Assembly (NCBI RefSeq): GCF_001050015.1
Contig: NZ_CVTB01000111.1
Span: 108,238-172,237 of the forward strand
Reading direction: 5' to 3'
DNA from: Mycolicibacterium malmesburyense
GTDB lineage: Bacteria > Actinomycetota > Actinomycetes > Mycobacteriales > Mycobacteriaceae
Length of the DNA: 64,000 bases
Part shown: one piece after another, positions 41,836 to 49,584 of the stretch
Layout: each line of letters opens with the position of its first letter
Position numbering within the stretch: position 1 is the stretch's first letter
Notes under the pieces: model-generated
What the model saw: only the letters and a program-made list of their open reading frames with translations
Told to the model about the DNA's origin: nothing
Databases searched by the model: none
Position numbers and translations under genes: made by a program

Positions 41836-43050
41836 CTATTTCGAGTTCACGAAGGTGGGCATGGATTCCCAGCCGCGGACCGCGGTGGTCTGCGACGGGC
41901 GCGCGTTGGGCCAGTCGACCTCCCAGGTCGGGAATCTCTTGAGGATTTCCTCGAGCGCGATCCGGCCCTCCAGTCGGGCGAGCGCGTTACCCATGCAGAA
42001 GTGGGTTCCGGCGCCGAAAGTCATGTGTGAGTGCAGCTCTCGGTGGATATCGAAGACGTCGCCGTCCGGCGGGAAGCGGCGATGGTCGCGGTTGGCCGCA
42101 CCCACCAGCATCAGCATGGCCGATCCCTCGGGGACCGTCTGGCCGTAGTACTCCACATCACGAGTCACGTAACGGGCGATCTGCAGCGCGGGCGGTTCCC
42201 AGCGCAGGATCTCTTCGATCGCCTGCGGAATGAGGCTCGGGTCTGCGGCCAACTCGGCGCGCTGGTCGGGGTAGTCGGCGAGTGTCTTTCCGGCCCAACC
42301 GATCAAGCGCGTCGTGGTCTCGCTGCCCGCCGTGGCGATGACCGTCAGGTACATCAACAGTTCTTCCCGGCGTAGTCGGCGACGGGTGCCGGTTTCGTCT
42401 TCGAACTCGGCGTTCAGCAGATCCGTCATGATGTCGTCGGAGGGATGTTCGGTGCGGTAGTCGATGAACTCGGCGAACACCTCACCGCTTGCCAGTAGAT
42501 CGACCGAGTCGCTCTGCAACGTCGCTTCACCGTGTTCGGTGACGCGGCGCTGGTCGGCTTCGGGAATGCCCAACAGCATTCCAATGACCCGCATCGGCAT
42601 CTGCGCGCCGAGATCGGTGACGAAGTCGAATTTGTCCGTGCCCGTCAACGGGTCCAGGCAACGGGCGGTGAACTCGCGGATCTGAGGCTCCAGCGCCTGC
42701 ACTTTGCGCGGGGTGAACACCCGGGACAGCAGGTTGCGGTGGATGTTGTGGATCGGCGGGTCTTCGAAAATCAGTGTGCCCGGGGGGATTTCCATGCCCG
42801 ATTTGATGATCTCGAGCAACGCACCGCGACCAGAGATGAAGGTCTGGTGGTCGATGACGGCCTTGTTGACGTCCTCGAACCGGCTCAACGCGAAGAAGTC
42901 GTGCTTGTCGTTGTAGTACAGCGGGGCCTCTTCACGCAGACGCGCGAAGACCGCATAGGGGTTCATGTTGAGGTCGACGCTGTACGGGTCGTAGTACAAC
43001 TCGTCTTGCTTCGCTTCGTGCACGTCGGGATTTTCAGCGCTGATCGTCAC
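41836..43050 (-). CDS. Cytochrome P450
   Basis: A 404-residue P450: LYYDPYSVDLNMNPYAVFAR start, I-helix ATAGSETTTRLIGW, K-helix EEILR, haem loop MTFGAGTHFCMGNALARLEG. It is similar throughout to the one at 27995. Start GTG 43050. It heads a P450-SDR-kinase operon. Its 227-bp upstream region carries three GAGAA-N5-TTCTC-type repeats, placing it under the TetR encoded immediately upstream. Confidence 0.92.
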   Translation of the reverse strand: MTISAENPDVHEAKQDELYYDPYSVDLNMNPYAVFARLREEAPLYYNDKHDFFALSRFEDVNKAVIDHQTFISGRGALLEIIKSGMEIPPGTLIFEDPPIHNIHRNLLSRVFTPRKVQALEPQIREFTARCLDPLTGTDKFDFVTDLGAQMPMRVIGMLLGIPEADQRRVTEHGEATLQSDSVDLLASGEVFAEFIDYRTEHPSDDIMTDLLNAEFEDETGTRRRLRREELLMYLTVIATAGSETTTRLIGWAGKTLADYPDQRAELAADPSLIPQAIEEILRWEPPALQIARYVTRDVEYYGQTVPEGSAMLMLVGAANRDHRRFPPDGDVFDIHRELHSHMTFGAGTHFCMGNALARLEGRIALEEILKRFPTWEVDWPNARPSQTTAVRGWESMPTFVNSK

Positions 43051-43090
43051 CGGATCGCCTCTCGCCGGTCAGGTCGCATAAGACAGTGGG

Positions 43091-43124
43091 CTGGCATTTG
43101 TCTCACAACTCTGGCATTCGCTCC
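43091..43124. repeat. 20-bp-spaced direct repeat before the P450 start
   Basis: CTGGCATTTG (43091) and CTGGCATTCG (43111) repeat at exactly 20 bp, two helical turns apart, between the P450 start and the GAGAA repeats. They may be a second binding site in this promoter. Confidence 0.35.
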
Positions 43125-43176
43125 GAAGGAGTGTCAATACGGGATTCAAAACGGAATATTTAAGCTCTTCGCTCAG

Positions 43177-43274
43177 AAGAATCCGATTCTCCACAGAGCG
43201 TGTCGGGCGCCCGCGGGCAAAGCGCTGGGAGCCGAGAACGCGATTCTCGCGCCGGACGTGAGAACGAAGTTCTC
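43177..43274. promoter_or_regulatory. Three GAGAA-N5-TTCTC operator-like repeats before the P450 operon
   Basis: Copies are at 43177-43191 (AAGAATCCGATTCTC, one mismatch), 43234-43248 (GAGAACGCGATTCTC) and 43260-43274 (GAGAACGAAGTTCTC). All have 5-bp spacers. They fill the space between the TetR stop (43278) and the P450 start (43050). Confidence 0.7.
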
Positions 43275-43277
43275 CGC

Positions 43278-43994
43278 CTATTGGGCGGCAAAACCGTGCG
43301 AGACGAAGTCCCAGACCTCGTCGGCGGTGATCGGGTGCGTTGTGCCGTCCTCGGCACCGTTGGACTGGGCCACGAACATGACGGTCTGCATCGTCATGGC
43401 CGCCATCCGCTTCGGGTTGATGCCCTCCCGCAACTGGCCCGCCTCGCCGGCCTCTTCCATCAGTTCCGTCAGCAGCGCGAGCAGTGGTGCGTGCGCGACC
43501 TTGACCTCGGCGGGGTGCGAGAGCAGCAGCCGAGGCGCGAAGTCGGTGAACAGCGGGCGCTTGGCGGTCGGGTCCGGACGCGAGGATTCGAAGAGCAACT
43601 GCACGGCGACCTTGAGTCGCTCGATCGGCTCGTCCTCGGTGGTGGTGGCGGCGCGGATCTGGTCGGCCGACCGGCTCAGTGCATCCTCGAAAAGCGCCAG
43701 CAGCAGCTCATGCTTACCGTCGAACTGCAGGTAGAAGCTGCGTAGCGACTGCCGCGAGCGGTCGACGACCTCTTGGACGGTGAAGTCGGTGCTGCCTTTT
43801 TCGATGATGATCGCCTGAGCGGCGTCCAGGAAGCGCTGCACGCGTTGCGCGGCCCGGAGCTTCGCCGTTTTGATCGACCGTTCGACCGCACGTTGCTTCC
43901 AGGCGGGCTCTTCGCTGGGGCTTGTCACCGGTGGCTCAGACGCCGGCCGGGTGGGGAGAACATGAACTGACTGTACCGGAGAACGTCTCGCCAT
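43278..43994 (-). CDS. TetR-family regulator, likely controller of the GAGAA-N5-TTCTC regulon
   Basis: A 238-residue TetR protein. A charged leader (SEEPAWKQRAVERSIKTAKL) precedes the HTH at about 50-92 (VQEVVDRSRQSLRSFYLQFDGK), followed by an alpha-helical ligand domain. ATG 43994 is preferred (GAGG upstream) over 44021. Perfect or near-perfect GAGAA-N5-TTCTC repeats lie on both sides of the gene, including 44051-44065 in its own promoter region, which is typical of a self-controlled local regulator. Confidence 0.88.
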   Translation of the reverse strand: MARRSPVQSVHVLPTRPASEPPVTSPSEEPAWKQRAVERSIKTAKLRAAQRVQRFLDAAQAIIIEKGSTDFTVQEVVDRSRQSLRSFYLQFDGKHELLLALFEDALSRSADQIRAATTTEDEPIERLKVAVQLLFESSRPDPTAKRPLFTDFAPRLLLSHPAEVKVAHAPLLALLTELMEEAGEAGQLREGINPKRMAAMTMQTVMFVAQSNGAEDGTTHPITADEVWDFVSHGFAAQ

Positions 43995-44046
43995 TGCGGT
44001 CCTCGACCCCCTCGCGGCCAACGTGTCAGAGATTGTAACTTTCTCA

Positions 44047-44070
44047 CGATGAGAATAGTATTCTCATTTT
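44047..44070. promoter_or_regulatory. GAGAA-N5-TTCTC operator between TetR and ACAD genes
   Basis: ATGAGAATAGTATTCTCAT (44049-44067) is a perfect 19-bp palindrome, with another TTCTC 5 bp before it at 44041-44045. It lies in the divergent promoter region of the TetR (43994) and the acyl-CoA dehydrogenase (44117). Confidence 0.78.
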
Positions 44071-44116
44071 GGAGATAACAATAGTCCTACCAAAGATTTG
44101 ATCCGGCGGGAGTCCC

Positions 44117-45292
44117 GTGCAGCTCACCTTCGATGCTGATGTCGAGGCGTTCCGCGCCGAATTCAACGCCTTCCTCGACGAACATCTTCCCTCCGATGAC
44201 GTGGCGCTCGAGCGCTCGCGGTCCAGCAGCGACGTGCCGGGCTGGGCTCGAGACTGGCAGCGGCTGATGTTCGACCACGGCTGGCTGCTGCCCGGCTATC
44301 CGCCGGAATTTGGCGGGCGCAACGCGACGATCCTGCAGCAGTACGTCCATCAGCAGGAACTGGCACGTCGGCGCGTGTATTTGACCTACAACCCGCAGGG
44401 CGTGGGCATCATCTCTGCGTCGTTGATCTCGTTCGGGACGCCCGAACAACAGCGCCGTTGGGCGATCCCGATCCTGCGCGCCGAGATCACCGCGTCGCTC
44501 GGGATGAGCGAGCCGGGCGCCGGCTCGGATCTCGCGTCGCTGCGGACTGCCGCGGTGCAGGACGGGGACCACTTCGTCGTCAATGGGCAGAAGGTGTGGA
44601 CCTCGGGGGCGCACGACGCCGACGTCTTGCTGACTTTCGTTCGTACCGATCCGAAGGCGCCCAAGCACAAGGGCATCAGCGTGCTGATGATCCCGACGGA
44701 CCTGCCGGGCGTGGTGCGGCGCCCGTTCGCGTCGCTGTGTGACGCCGACGACCTCGATTTCAACGAGGTCTTCTTCAACGACGTGCGGGTGCCCGCGGAG
44801 AATTTGATCGGACCGCTGAACGAGGGTTGGCGGGTCGCCAACGGTTCGCTCGGGCATGAGCGAAACATGTTGTGGCTCAGCTATGCGGACCGCCTGCAGG
44901 AGCTGGTCGAGGATTTCCGTCCCACCTCCGCACTCGATCGCGACCGGTACGCCGGGCTGGTGATGGACAACCAGGCGCTGCGCCTGCTCGGTTCGGTGGC
45001 ACTCGCGCGTGCCGCCCGCGGCGATGAGGATGTGCCCGCTCTGTCGGTGCTCAAACTCCTCGGCTCGGAGGCGTCGCAGTCGGCGGCCGAGTACGCGGTG
45101 GGCGCGGCGGGGGTCGACGCGTTGGCCTATCCGACGTTCTCGGGGCCCTACAGCGCACAGCATCTCGAGCTGTACCGGTGCGGCTGGTTCGAGCGGTACG
45201 TTCGCACATTCGGCGGCACGATTGCCGGCGGCACCTCAGAGATCCAACGCAACATCATCGCCCAGCGACTGCTGGGACTGCCTCGAAACTAG
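44117..45292 (+). CDS. Acyl-CoA dehydrogenase
   Basis: A 391-residue acyl-CoA dehydrogenase: LPGYPPEFGGRNATILQQY in the N-terminal domain, GMSEPGAGSDLASLRT, FVVNGQKVWTSGAHDAD, and the C-terminal FGGTIAGGTSEIQRNIIAQR. Start GTG 44117. The enoyl-CoA hydratase begins 12 bp after its stop, so the pair can carry out the first two steps of a beta-oxidation cycle. Controlled by the palindrome just upstream. Confidence 0.92.
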   Translation: MQLTFDADVEAFRAEFNAFLDEHLPSDDVALERSRSSSDVPGWARDWQRLMFDHGWLLPGYPPEFGGRNATILQQYVHQQELARRRVYLTYNPQGVGIISASLISFGTPEQQRRWAIPILRAEITASLGMSEPGAGSDLASLRTAAVQDGDHFVVNGQKVWTSGAHDADVLLTFVRTDPKAPKHKGISVLMIPTDLPGVVRRPFASLCDADDLDFNEVFFNDVRVPAENLIGPLNEGWRVANGSLGHERNMLWLSYADRLQELVEDFRPTSALDRDRYAGLVMDNQALRLLGSVALARAARGDEDVPALSVLKLLGSEASQSAAEYAVGAAGVDALAYPTFSGPYSAQHLELYRCGWFERYVRTFGGTIAGGTSEIQRNIIAQRLLGLPRN

Positions 45293-45304
45293 AAGGACCG
45301 CACC

Positions 45305-46087
45305 ATGTACATCGAATACGAGGTCGCCGACCGCATCGCGACCATCACGTTGAACCGGCCCGAGGCCGCCAACGCCCAGAACCCGGAACTGCTCGACGAA
45401 CTCGACGGGGCGTGGACCCGCGCGGCAGAGGATCCCGAGGTGTCGGTGATCGTGTTGCGCGCCAACGGGAAGCACTTCTCGGCCGGGCACGACCTGCGCG
45501 GCGGGGGACCGGTACCTGACAAGATCACGCTGGAATTCATCATCCAGCATGAAGCGAAGCGCTATCTGGAGTACACGCTGCGCTGGCGCAATGTGCCCAA
45601 GCCCTCGATCGCCGCGGTGCAGGGGCGCTGCATCTCCGGTGGGCTGCTGTTGTGCTGGCCGTGCGATCTGATCATCGCGGCCGATGACGCCCAGTTCTCC
45701 GACCCCGTGGTGCTGATGGGCATCGGCGGCGTCGAATACCACGGCCACACATGGGAACTCGGGCCGCGCAAGGCCAAGGAGATTTTGTTCACCGGCCGCG
45801 CGATGACGGCCGAGGAGGTCGCTGCCACCGGCATGGTGAACAAAGTGGTGCCGCGCGATCAGCTCGACTCGGAAACCAGGGCGATGGCCGAACAGATCGC
45901 GAAGATGTCACCGTTTGCGCTGCGCCAGGCCAAACGTGCGGTGAACCAGACGCTCGACGTGCAGGGGTTCTACGCCGCCATCCAGTCGGTGTTCGACATC
46001 CACCAGACCGGCCACGGCAACGCGCTCAGCGTCGGCGGATGGCCGGTGCTGGTGAACCTCGACGAGATGAAGGCCAGCATCCAGTAA
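45305..46087 (+). CDS. Enoyl-CoA hydratase/isomerase (crotonase family)
   Basis: A 260-residue crotonase. The oxyanion-hole segments are FSAGHDLRGGG and IAAVQGRCISGGLLLCWPCDL. The typical catalytic Glu positions are not obvious (DAQFSDPVVLMGIGG), so isomerase or hydratase specificity is open. It forms an operon with the acyl-CoA dehydrogenase. The left arm of the 61-bp inverted repeat begins 7 bp after its stop. Confidence 0.9.
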   Translation: MYIEYEVADRIATITLNRPEAANAQNPELLDELDGAWTRAAEDPEVSVIVLRANGKHFSAGHDLRGGGPVPDKITLEFIIQHEAKRYLEYTLRWRNVPKPSIAAVQGRCISGGLLLCWPCDLIIAADDAQFSDPVVLMGIGGVEYHGHTWELGPRKAKEILFTGRAMTAEEVAATGMVNKVVPRDQLDSETRAMAEQIAKMSPFALRQAKRAVNQTLDVQGFYAAIQSVFDIHQTGHGNALSVGGWPVLVNLDEMKASIQ

Positions 46088-46093
46088 TTCTTC

Positions 46094-46154
46094 GCCGCGA
46101 GCGTGCGTGTCTGCGCGCGACACACCGCCAGATTTCGACACTTTGCGCGCGCTC
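46094..46154 (+). repeat. 61-bp inverted repeat, left arm (DUF559 cassette)
   Basis: Begins GCCGCGAGCGTGCGTGT and ends ACACTTTGCGCGCGCTC. It matches the reverse complement of 47132-47192 at 51 of 61 positions without gaps. It ends two bases inside the DUF559 gene stop codon. Confidence 0.8.
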
Positions 46155-47040
46155 ACGCGGCGCGAGCGTGACGGAGCTGTCGGTCGATCCTGCCTACGAA
46201 GTCCGCCGCCCGGTGCCGCACGTCGTCTGAGACGATCGCGATGACGGTCCAGCCGACGTCCTGCAGGGCGAGTTGGCGTCGGCGGTCATTGCGCAGCACG
46301 TCGGGATCGGTGTGCCAATCGATGCCGTCGTACTCGACCGCGACATGACAATCCGGCCATGCGAAGTCGAGACGTCGCAGTTGTCCGTTGCCGTCGACGA
46401 CCTCGTACTGCAGTTCGGGCATCGGCAATCCACCGTCGATCATTGCCAGCCGCGCTTCACTTTCCATCGGGGATTCGGCGCGTCCGTCGGCGAGAGGAAG
46501 TAGGTCGCGCACCGCGACAATGCCGCGCCGGCCGGCCTGTCGAATTGCCGCGCGCCACAACTCAGCCCGGGTGCATGTGCCGGAGCGGAGCGCGGCATCG
46601 AGCGTTGCGAGTGCGCGGGGCCGTCGCAAAGCGCGGGCCACTTCGATCGCGGTCCATGCCGGTGACGTCGCGATCCGGTCGGCGGTGTGGACCAGCGGTG
46701 CGCCTTTCCGGCGGTGCACGAGAAGACCGTCGGCCGGGCGCAGCTGGTGGCCGGGGGGATTGAGAACGTGAAGTGCGGGAGGCCCTTCGGTGTCAAAGCC
46801 GAACAGGGCCGCGGCGGTCGACAGGCACACCGGTACCGTCGTGCCACACGACAGGTCCAGTCCGCGCAGCCGTAGCTCGTCCGTTGGCTCGCCGAGACAG
46901 TAGATCCCGTGCCAGATTCGCTCGAGATACTTGGCTTTCAGCACTGATTCGAATGTGTATCTGGGAATGATCGCCAGGATCTGGGCGCTGGTCGCCACGC
47001 CACCTTGCTCGTCGAACAACTGCCTCAGGGCGGTATCCAT
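46153..47040 (-). CDS. AbiEi-like/DUF559 (Vsr-like endonuclease fold) protein
   Basis: A 295-residue protein in two parts. The N-terminal region (about 1-60, GGVATSAQILAIIPRYTFES, then LERIWHGIYCL) resembles the winged-helix start of AbiEi-type antitoxin proteins. The C-terminal DUF559 domain (about 190-285) has a PD-(D/E)xK-like core: Glu 193/195 in PMESEARL, Asp 225 in RRLDFAWPD, Glu 236 and Asp 238 in VAVEYDG. Such genes are scattered singly in mycobacterial genomes with no proven role; DNA cleavage or very-short-patch-like repair is inferred from the fold. It is framed by 61-bp inverted repeats and has no tie to the neighbouring catabolic genes. Start ATG 47040. Confidence 0.82.
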   Translation of the reverse strand: MDTALRQLFDEQGGVATSAQILAIIPRYTFESVLKAKYLERIWHGIYCLGEPTDELRLRGLDLSCGTTVPVCLSTAAALFGFDTEGPPALHVLNPPGHQLRPADGLLVHRRKGAPLVHTADRIATSPAWTAIEVARALRRPRALATLDAALRSGTCTRAELWRAAIRQAGRRGIVAVRDLLPLADGRAESPMESEARLAMIDGGLPMPELQYEVVDGNGQLRRLDFAWPDCHVAVEYDGIDWHTDPDVLRNDRRRQLALQDVGWTVIAIVSDDVRHRAADFVGRIDRQLRHARAA

Positions 47041-47131
47041 GGCGGCAATCCTCGCGCCGACGCGTCAACAGCTCGGACGCGAAGACCACCGTCTGTGGAT
47101 GAAACCGCCTTTGTGCACAGTCGGTGGCGCC

Positions 47132-47192
47132 GAACGCGCGCAAAGTGTTGATATTCCGCGGCGTGTCGGGTGCAAACACGCACGCTCGCGGC
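47132..47192 (-). repeat. 61-bp inverted repeat, right arm (DUF559 cassette)
   Basis: Reverse complement begins GCCGCGAGCGTGCGTGT and ends ACACTTTGCGCGCGTTC, paired with 46094-46154. It lies 91 bp before the DUF559 start and 23 bp after the stop of the acyl-CoA dehydrogenase gene that ends at 47216. Confidence 0.8.
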
Positions 47193-47215
47193 AAAGGGGA
47201 GCTCGCGGAAATGAA

Positions 47216-48016
47216 CTAGAGGTGGGCGAGGCGGGGGACCGAGCCTCTTGCCCGCAGGCCGGCTCCGGCTCTTTTGGTGAGTTCGCGTGAGCTGCCGAGC
47301 AATCCGTCCAGCACCAGGGCCCGTTTGATGTGCCGGTGCAGATCATGTTCGGCGGTGAAGCCGATGCCGCCGAGCACCTGCTGGCAGTGCTTGGCCGCAG
47401 TCATCGCCGCCTTGCCCGCGGCCGCCTTGGCCAGCATCGCCGTGAGGTCCGCGCTTTCCGTACCGGGCAGACCCAGCGTCGCCTCGGCGCCTTCGATCGC
47501 TACGAGCGTCTCGGCCAACCGGTGCCGGATGGCCTGAAACGACGCGATCGGCTTACCGAACTGGACGCGGTCCAACGCGTGCTGACGGGCCAGTGCGAGC
47601 ATTCCGCGTGCTGATCCGACCAGCCACCAGCCCACCGCGCGACGCGCCTCGCCCATTCGCATCAACTCGCCGTCGGGCACCCGGCGCAACGGCAGGTCAC
47701 CCAGCGTCGGCTCGGTGTTGGCCGTGCGCTCCCAGACCACCCAGCTGCCGCCGGTGTAGGGCATCGGCGGTGTACCGCCGGGCAGGCCGCCAATGGTCTC
47801 CAGCAGCACATCGTTGAGAACCGAAGCGTGCGAACCGGTTTCACCCAGCAGGCGGAACACCAGCGGAATCGCCTGGTCGGGCATGTCCGCCAGCATCTCG
47901 GCCCAGCCCAGCTCCGCCAGCGCCGCGTCCAGCTCGGCTCCGGAGGCGGACAGCATCGTCTTGCGCAGGGTGTCTTCGAGCATCGCCAGTGATTCGGCGT
48001 CCAAACCGGATTCCAC
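47216..48016 (-). CDS. Acyl-CoA dehydrogenase, short subunit
   Basis: A 266-residue protein covering mainly the C-terminal half of the acyl-CoA dehydrogenase fold (ALDRVQFGKPIASFQAIRHRLAE, QVLGGIGFTAEHDLHRHIKRA). The N-terminal and beta domains are reduced and there is no TEPxAGSD motif. Together with the full-size gene immediately upstream (3-bp gap) it looks like one half of a heteromeric enzyme, as known for mycobacterial FadE pairs acting on sterol-derived acyl-CoAs. Start GTG 48016. Last gene of the Rieske/ACAD operon. Confidence 0.85.
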   Translation of the reverse strand: MESGLDAESLAMLEDTLRKTMLSASGAELDAALAELGWAEMLADMPDQAIPLVFRLLGETGSHASVLNDVLLETIGGLPGGTPPMPYTGGSWVVWERTANTEPTLGDLPLRRVPDGELMRMGEARRAVGWWLVGSARGMLALARQHALDRVQFGKPIASFQAIRHRLAETLVAIEGAEATLGLPGTESADLTAMLAKAAAGKAAMTAAKHCQQVLGGIGFTAEHDLHRHIKRALVLDGLLGSSRELTKRAGAGLRARGSVPRLAHL

Positions 48017-48019
48017 TCC

Positions 48020-49159
48020 TCACTCCTTACCGAGATCGAGCAGGCGACGGGCGATGATGTTGCGTTGCACCTCGGCGGTGCCGCCGTAGATGCTCGCGGC
48101 CCGCGAATACAGGTACTCGGTCCGCCATACGTTGTCTTCGAGTTCGATGCGCCCCGGCAACAGGTCGCGCACGGTGTCGTAGAGCCGCTGCTCGGCGCCC
48201 GCCAGCAACACCTTGTCAATCGAGGTGTCCGCACCCAGTTTCTGTCCCTCGCCCAGCCGGTGCTGGGTCGCGCGCGAACGGCAGCGCAACGTGTGCAGCG
48301 CCAGGTATACCTCGCCGAGATCCGAATCTGAGGCAGTGCCAAGTCCTTTGACTTCGTTGACGAGGTCGTCGAACCGCGAGTACAGGTAGGCGATGCGCTG
48401 CCAGAAGCAGGTGGAACGCTCGTAGGGGAGCAGGTCCATCGCCAGTTTCCAACCGTCTCCGGGGTTGCCCAGCATGCGATCCGCGGGCACCACGACGTCG
48501 TCGAAGTACACCTCGCAGAACTCATCGACGTCATGCATGGTGCGCAGCGGCCGCACCGAGACACCCGGGGAGTCGAGGTCGACGAAGAATGCGGTGATTG
48601 CCTCGTGGTTGGGCGTATTCGCGTCACCGGTGCGGGTGAGCAGGATGCAGCGGGTGGCGTACTGGGCGAAGCTGGTCCACACCTTCTGGCCGTTGACCAC
48701 CCAGTTGTCGCCCTGTGGCACAGCGCGGGTGGTCAACGACGCCAGGTCGCTGCCCGAACCGGGTTCGGAAAAACCCTGACACCACGACTCTTCACCCGAG
48801 AGCAGCCGCGGCACCATCTCCGCGGCCAGTTCCGGCCGGGCGTAGTCGATCATGGTCGGCGTGAGCACGTCGAGCATCGAATACGGTCCCGGGTGGTCGA
48901 GACCGCGTCCGACGACCTCCTCGCCGACGATGGCGCGCAGGATATCGGGTCCGCCGAGCCCGCCGGCCGACTCCGGCCAGCCGTAGCGCATCCAGTCGGC
49001 GTCGTACAGCGCCTTGAGCACCCGCAGGTGCTGGGCTTGATGCGCGTCGAGCAAATGGTCGTCGGTGAGCGGGGTCAGTTCGCCGGAATCGAATCTGGCG
49101 TCCAGCCATTCCCGCAGCCTGGCGCGGAATGTGGCGGGCTCGAAGAGGTCGTCACTCAT
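48020..49159 (-). CDS. Acyl-CoA dehydrogenase, full-size subunit
   Basis: A 379-residue acyl-CoA dehydrogenase: YGWPESAGGLGGPDILRAIV, GFSEPGSGSDLASLTTR, WVVNGQKVWTSFAQYATR, and the C-terminal ASIYGGTAEVQRNIIARR. ATG 49159 overlaps the SnoaL-like stop (ATGA). Likely partner of the short subunit at 47216 in an alpha2beta2-type enzyme (inference from gene order and domain content). Confidence 0.9.
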   Translation of the reverse strand: MSDDLFEPATFRARLREWLDARFDSGELTPLTDDHLLDAHQAQHLRVLKALYDADWMRYGWPESAGGLGGPDILRAIVGEEVVGRGLDHPGPYSMLDVLTPTMIDYARPELAAEMVPRLLSGEESWCQGFSEPGSGSDLASLTTRAVPQGDNWVVNGQKVWTSFAQYATRCILLTRTGDANTPNHEAITAFFVDLDSPGVSVRPLRTMHDVDEFCEVYFDDVVVPADRMLGNPGDGWKLAMDLLPYERSTCFWQRIAYLYSRFDDLVNEVKGLGTASDSDLGEVYLALHTLRCRSRATQHRLGEGQKLGADTSIDKVLLAGAEQRLYDTVRDLLPGRIELEDNVWRTEYLYSRAASIYGGTAEVQRNIIARRLLDLGKE

Positions 49160-49584
49160 CCAGCTTCGGGCCTCCCGATCGCGTGTGGGCGGCCGGAGTC
49201 GTGGTCACCGCTGCGCCGAATGAACGTCATGGCACGGGTTTTCAGCCGCCAGCCGTCATCGGTGCGGACGTAGGTGTCGTTGTAGTAGCCGATGCGCATG
49301 TCGTGTTTGGAGTGCTCGATGAAGCACAGCGGCTGAATCCCCGACGCCTTGTCGGGGTCGTCCGGATCCAGATGCACCAGTGACGTGCCGGTCATGAACA
49401 GACCCTTGGGCGCGGCTTCGACGAGTTCGGGGAAGCGGTTCAGCGTGTACGTGGAGCCGAACGCGCTGTACGTCCCGTCCGGGGTGAACACCGAAGTCAG
49501 CCCCTCGATATCGCCCTGGGTGATGGTGACGGCGTACTTGGCCAGCAGCTGCTGGATCTCGACGAGGTCGTCAGTTCGAGTCAT
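49156..49584 (-). CDS. SnoaL/NTF2-like protein
   Basis: A 142-residue NTF2-like protein (LVEIQQLLAKYAVTITQGDI start, TSVFTPDGTYSAFGS, then RIGYYNDTYVRTDDGWRLKT). These are a common companion of Rieske oxygenases, where related beta subunits share the fold, and of dehydratases. Its ATG lies 14 bases inside the amidohydrolase gene, and it is followed by ATGA coupling to the ACAD. Function unknown. Confidence 0.78.
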   Translation of the reverse strand: MTRTDDLVEIQQLLAKYAVTITQGDIEGLTSVFTPDGTYSAFGSTYTLNRFPELVEAAPKGLFMTGTSLVHLDPDDPDKASGIQPLCFIEHSKHDMRIGYYNDTYVRTDDGWRLKTRAMTFIRRSGDHDSGRPHAIGRPEAG

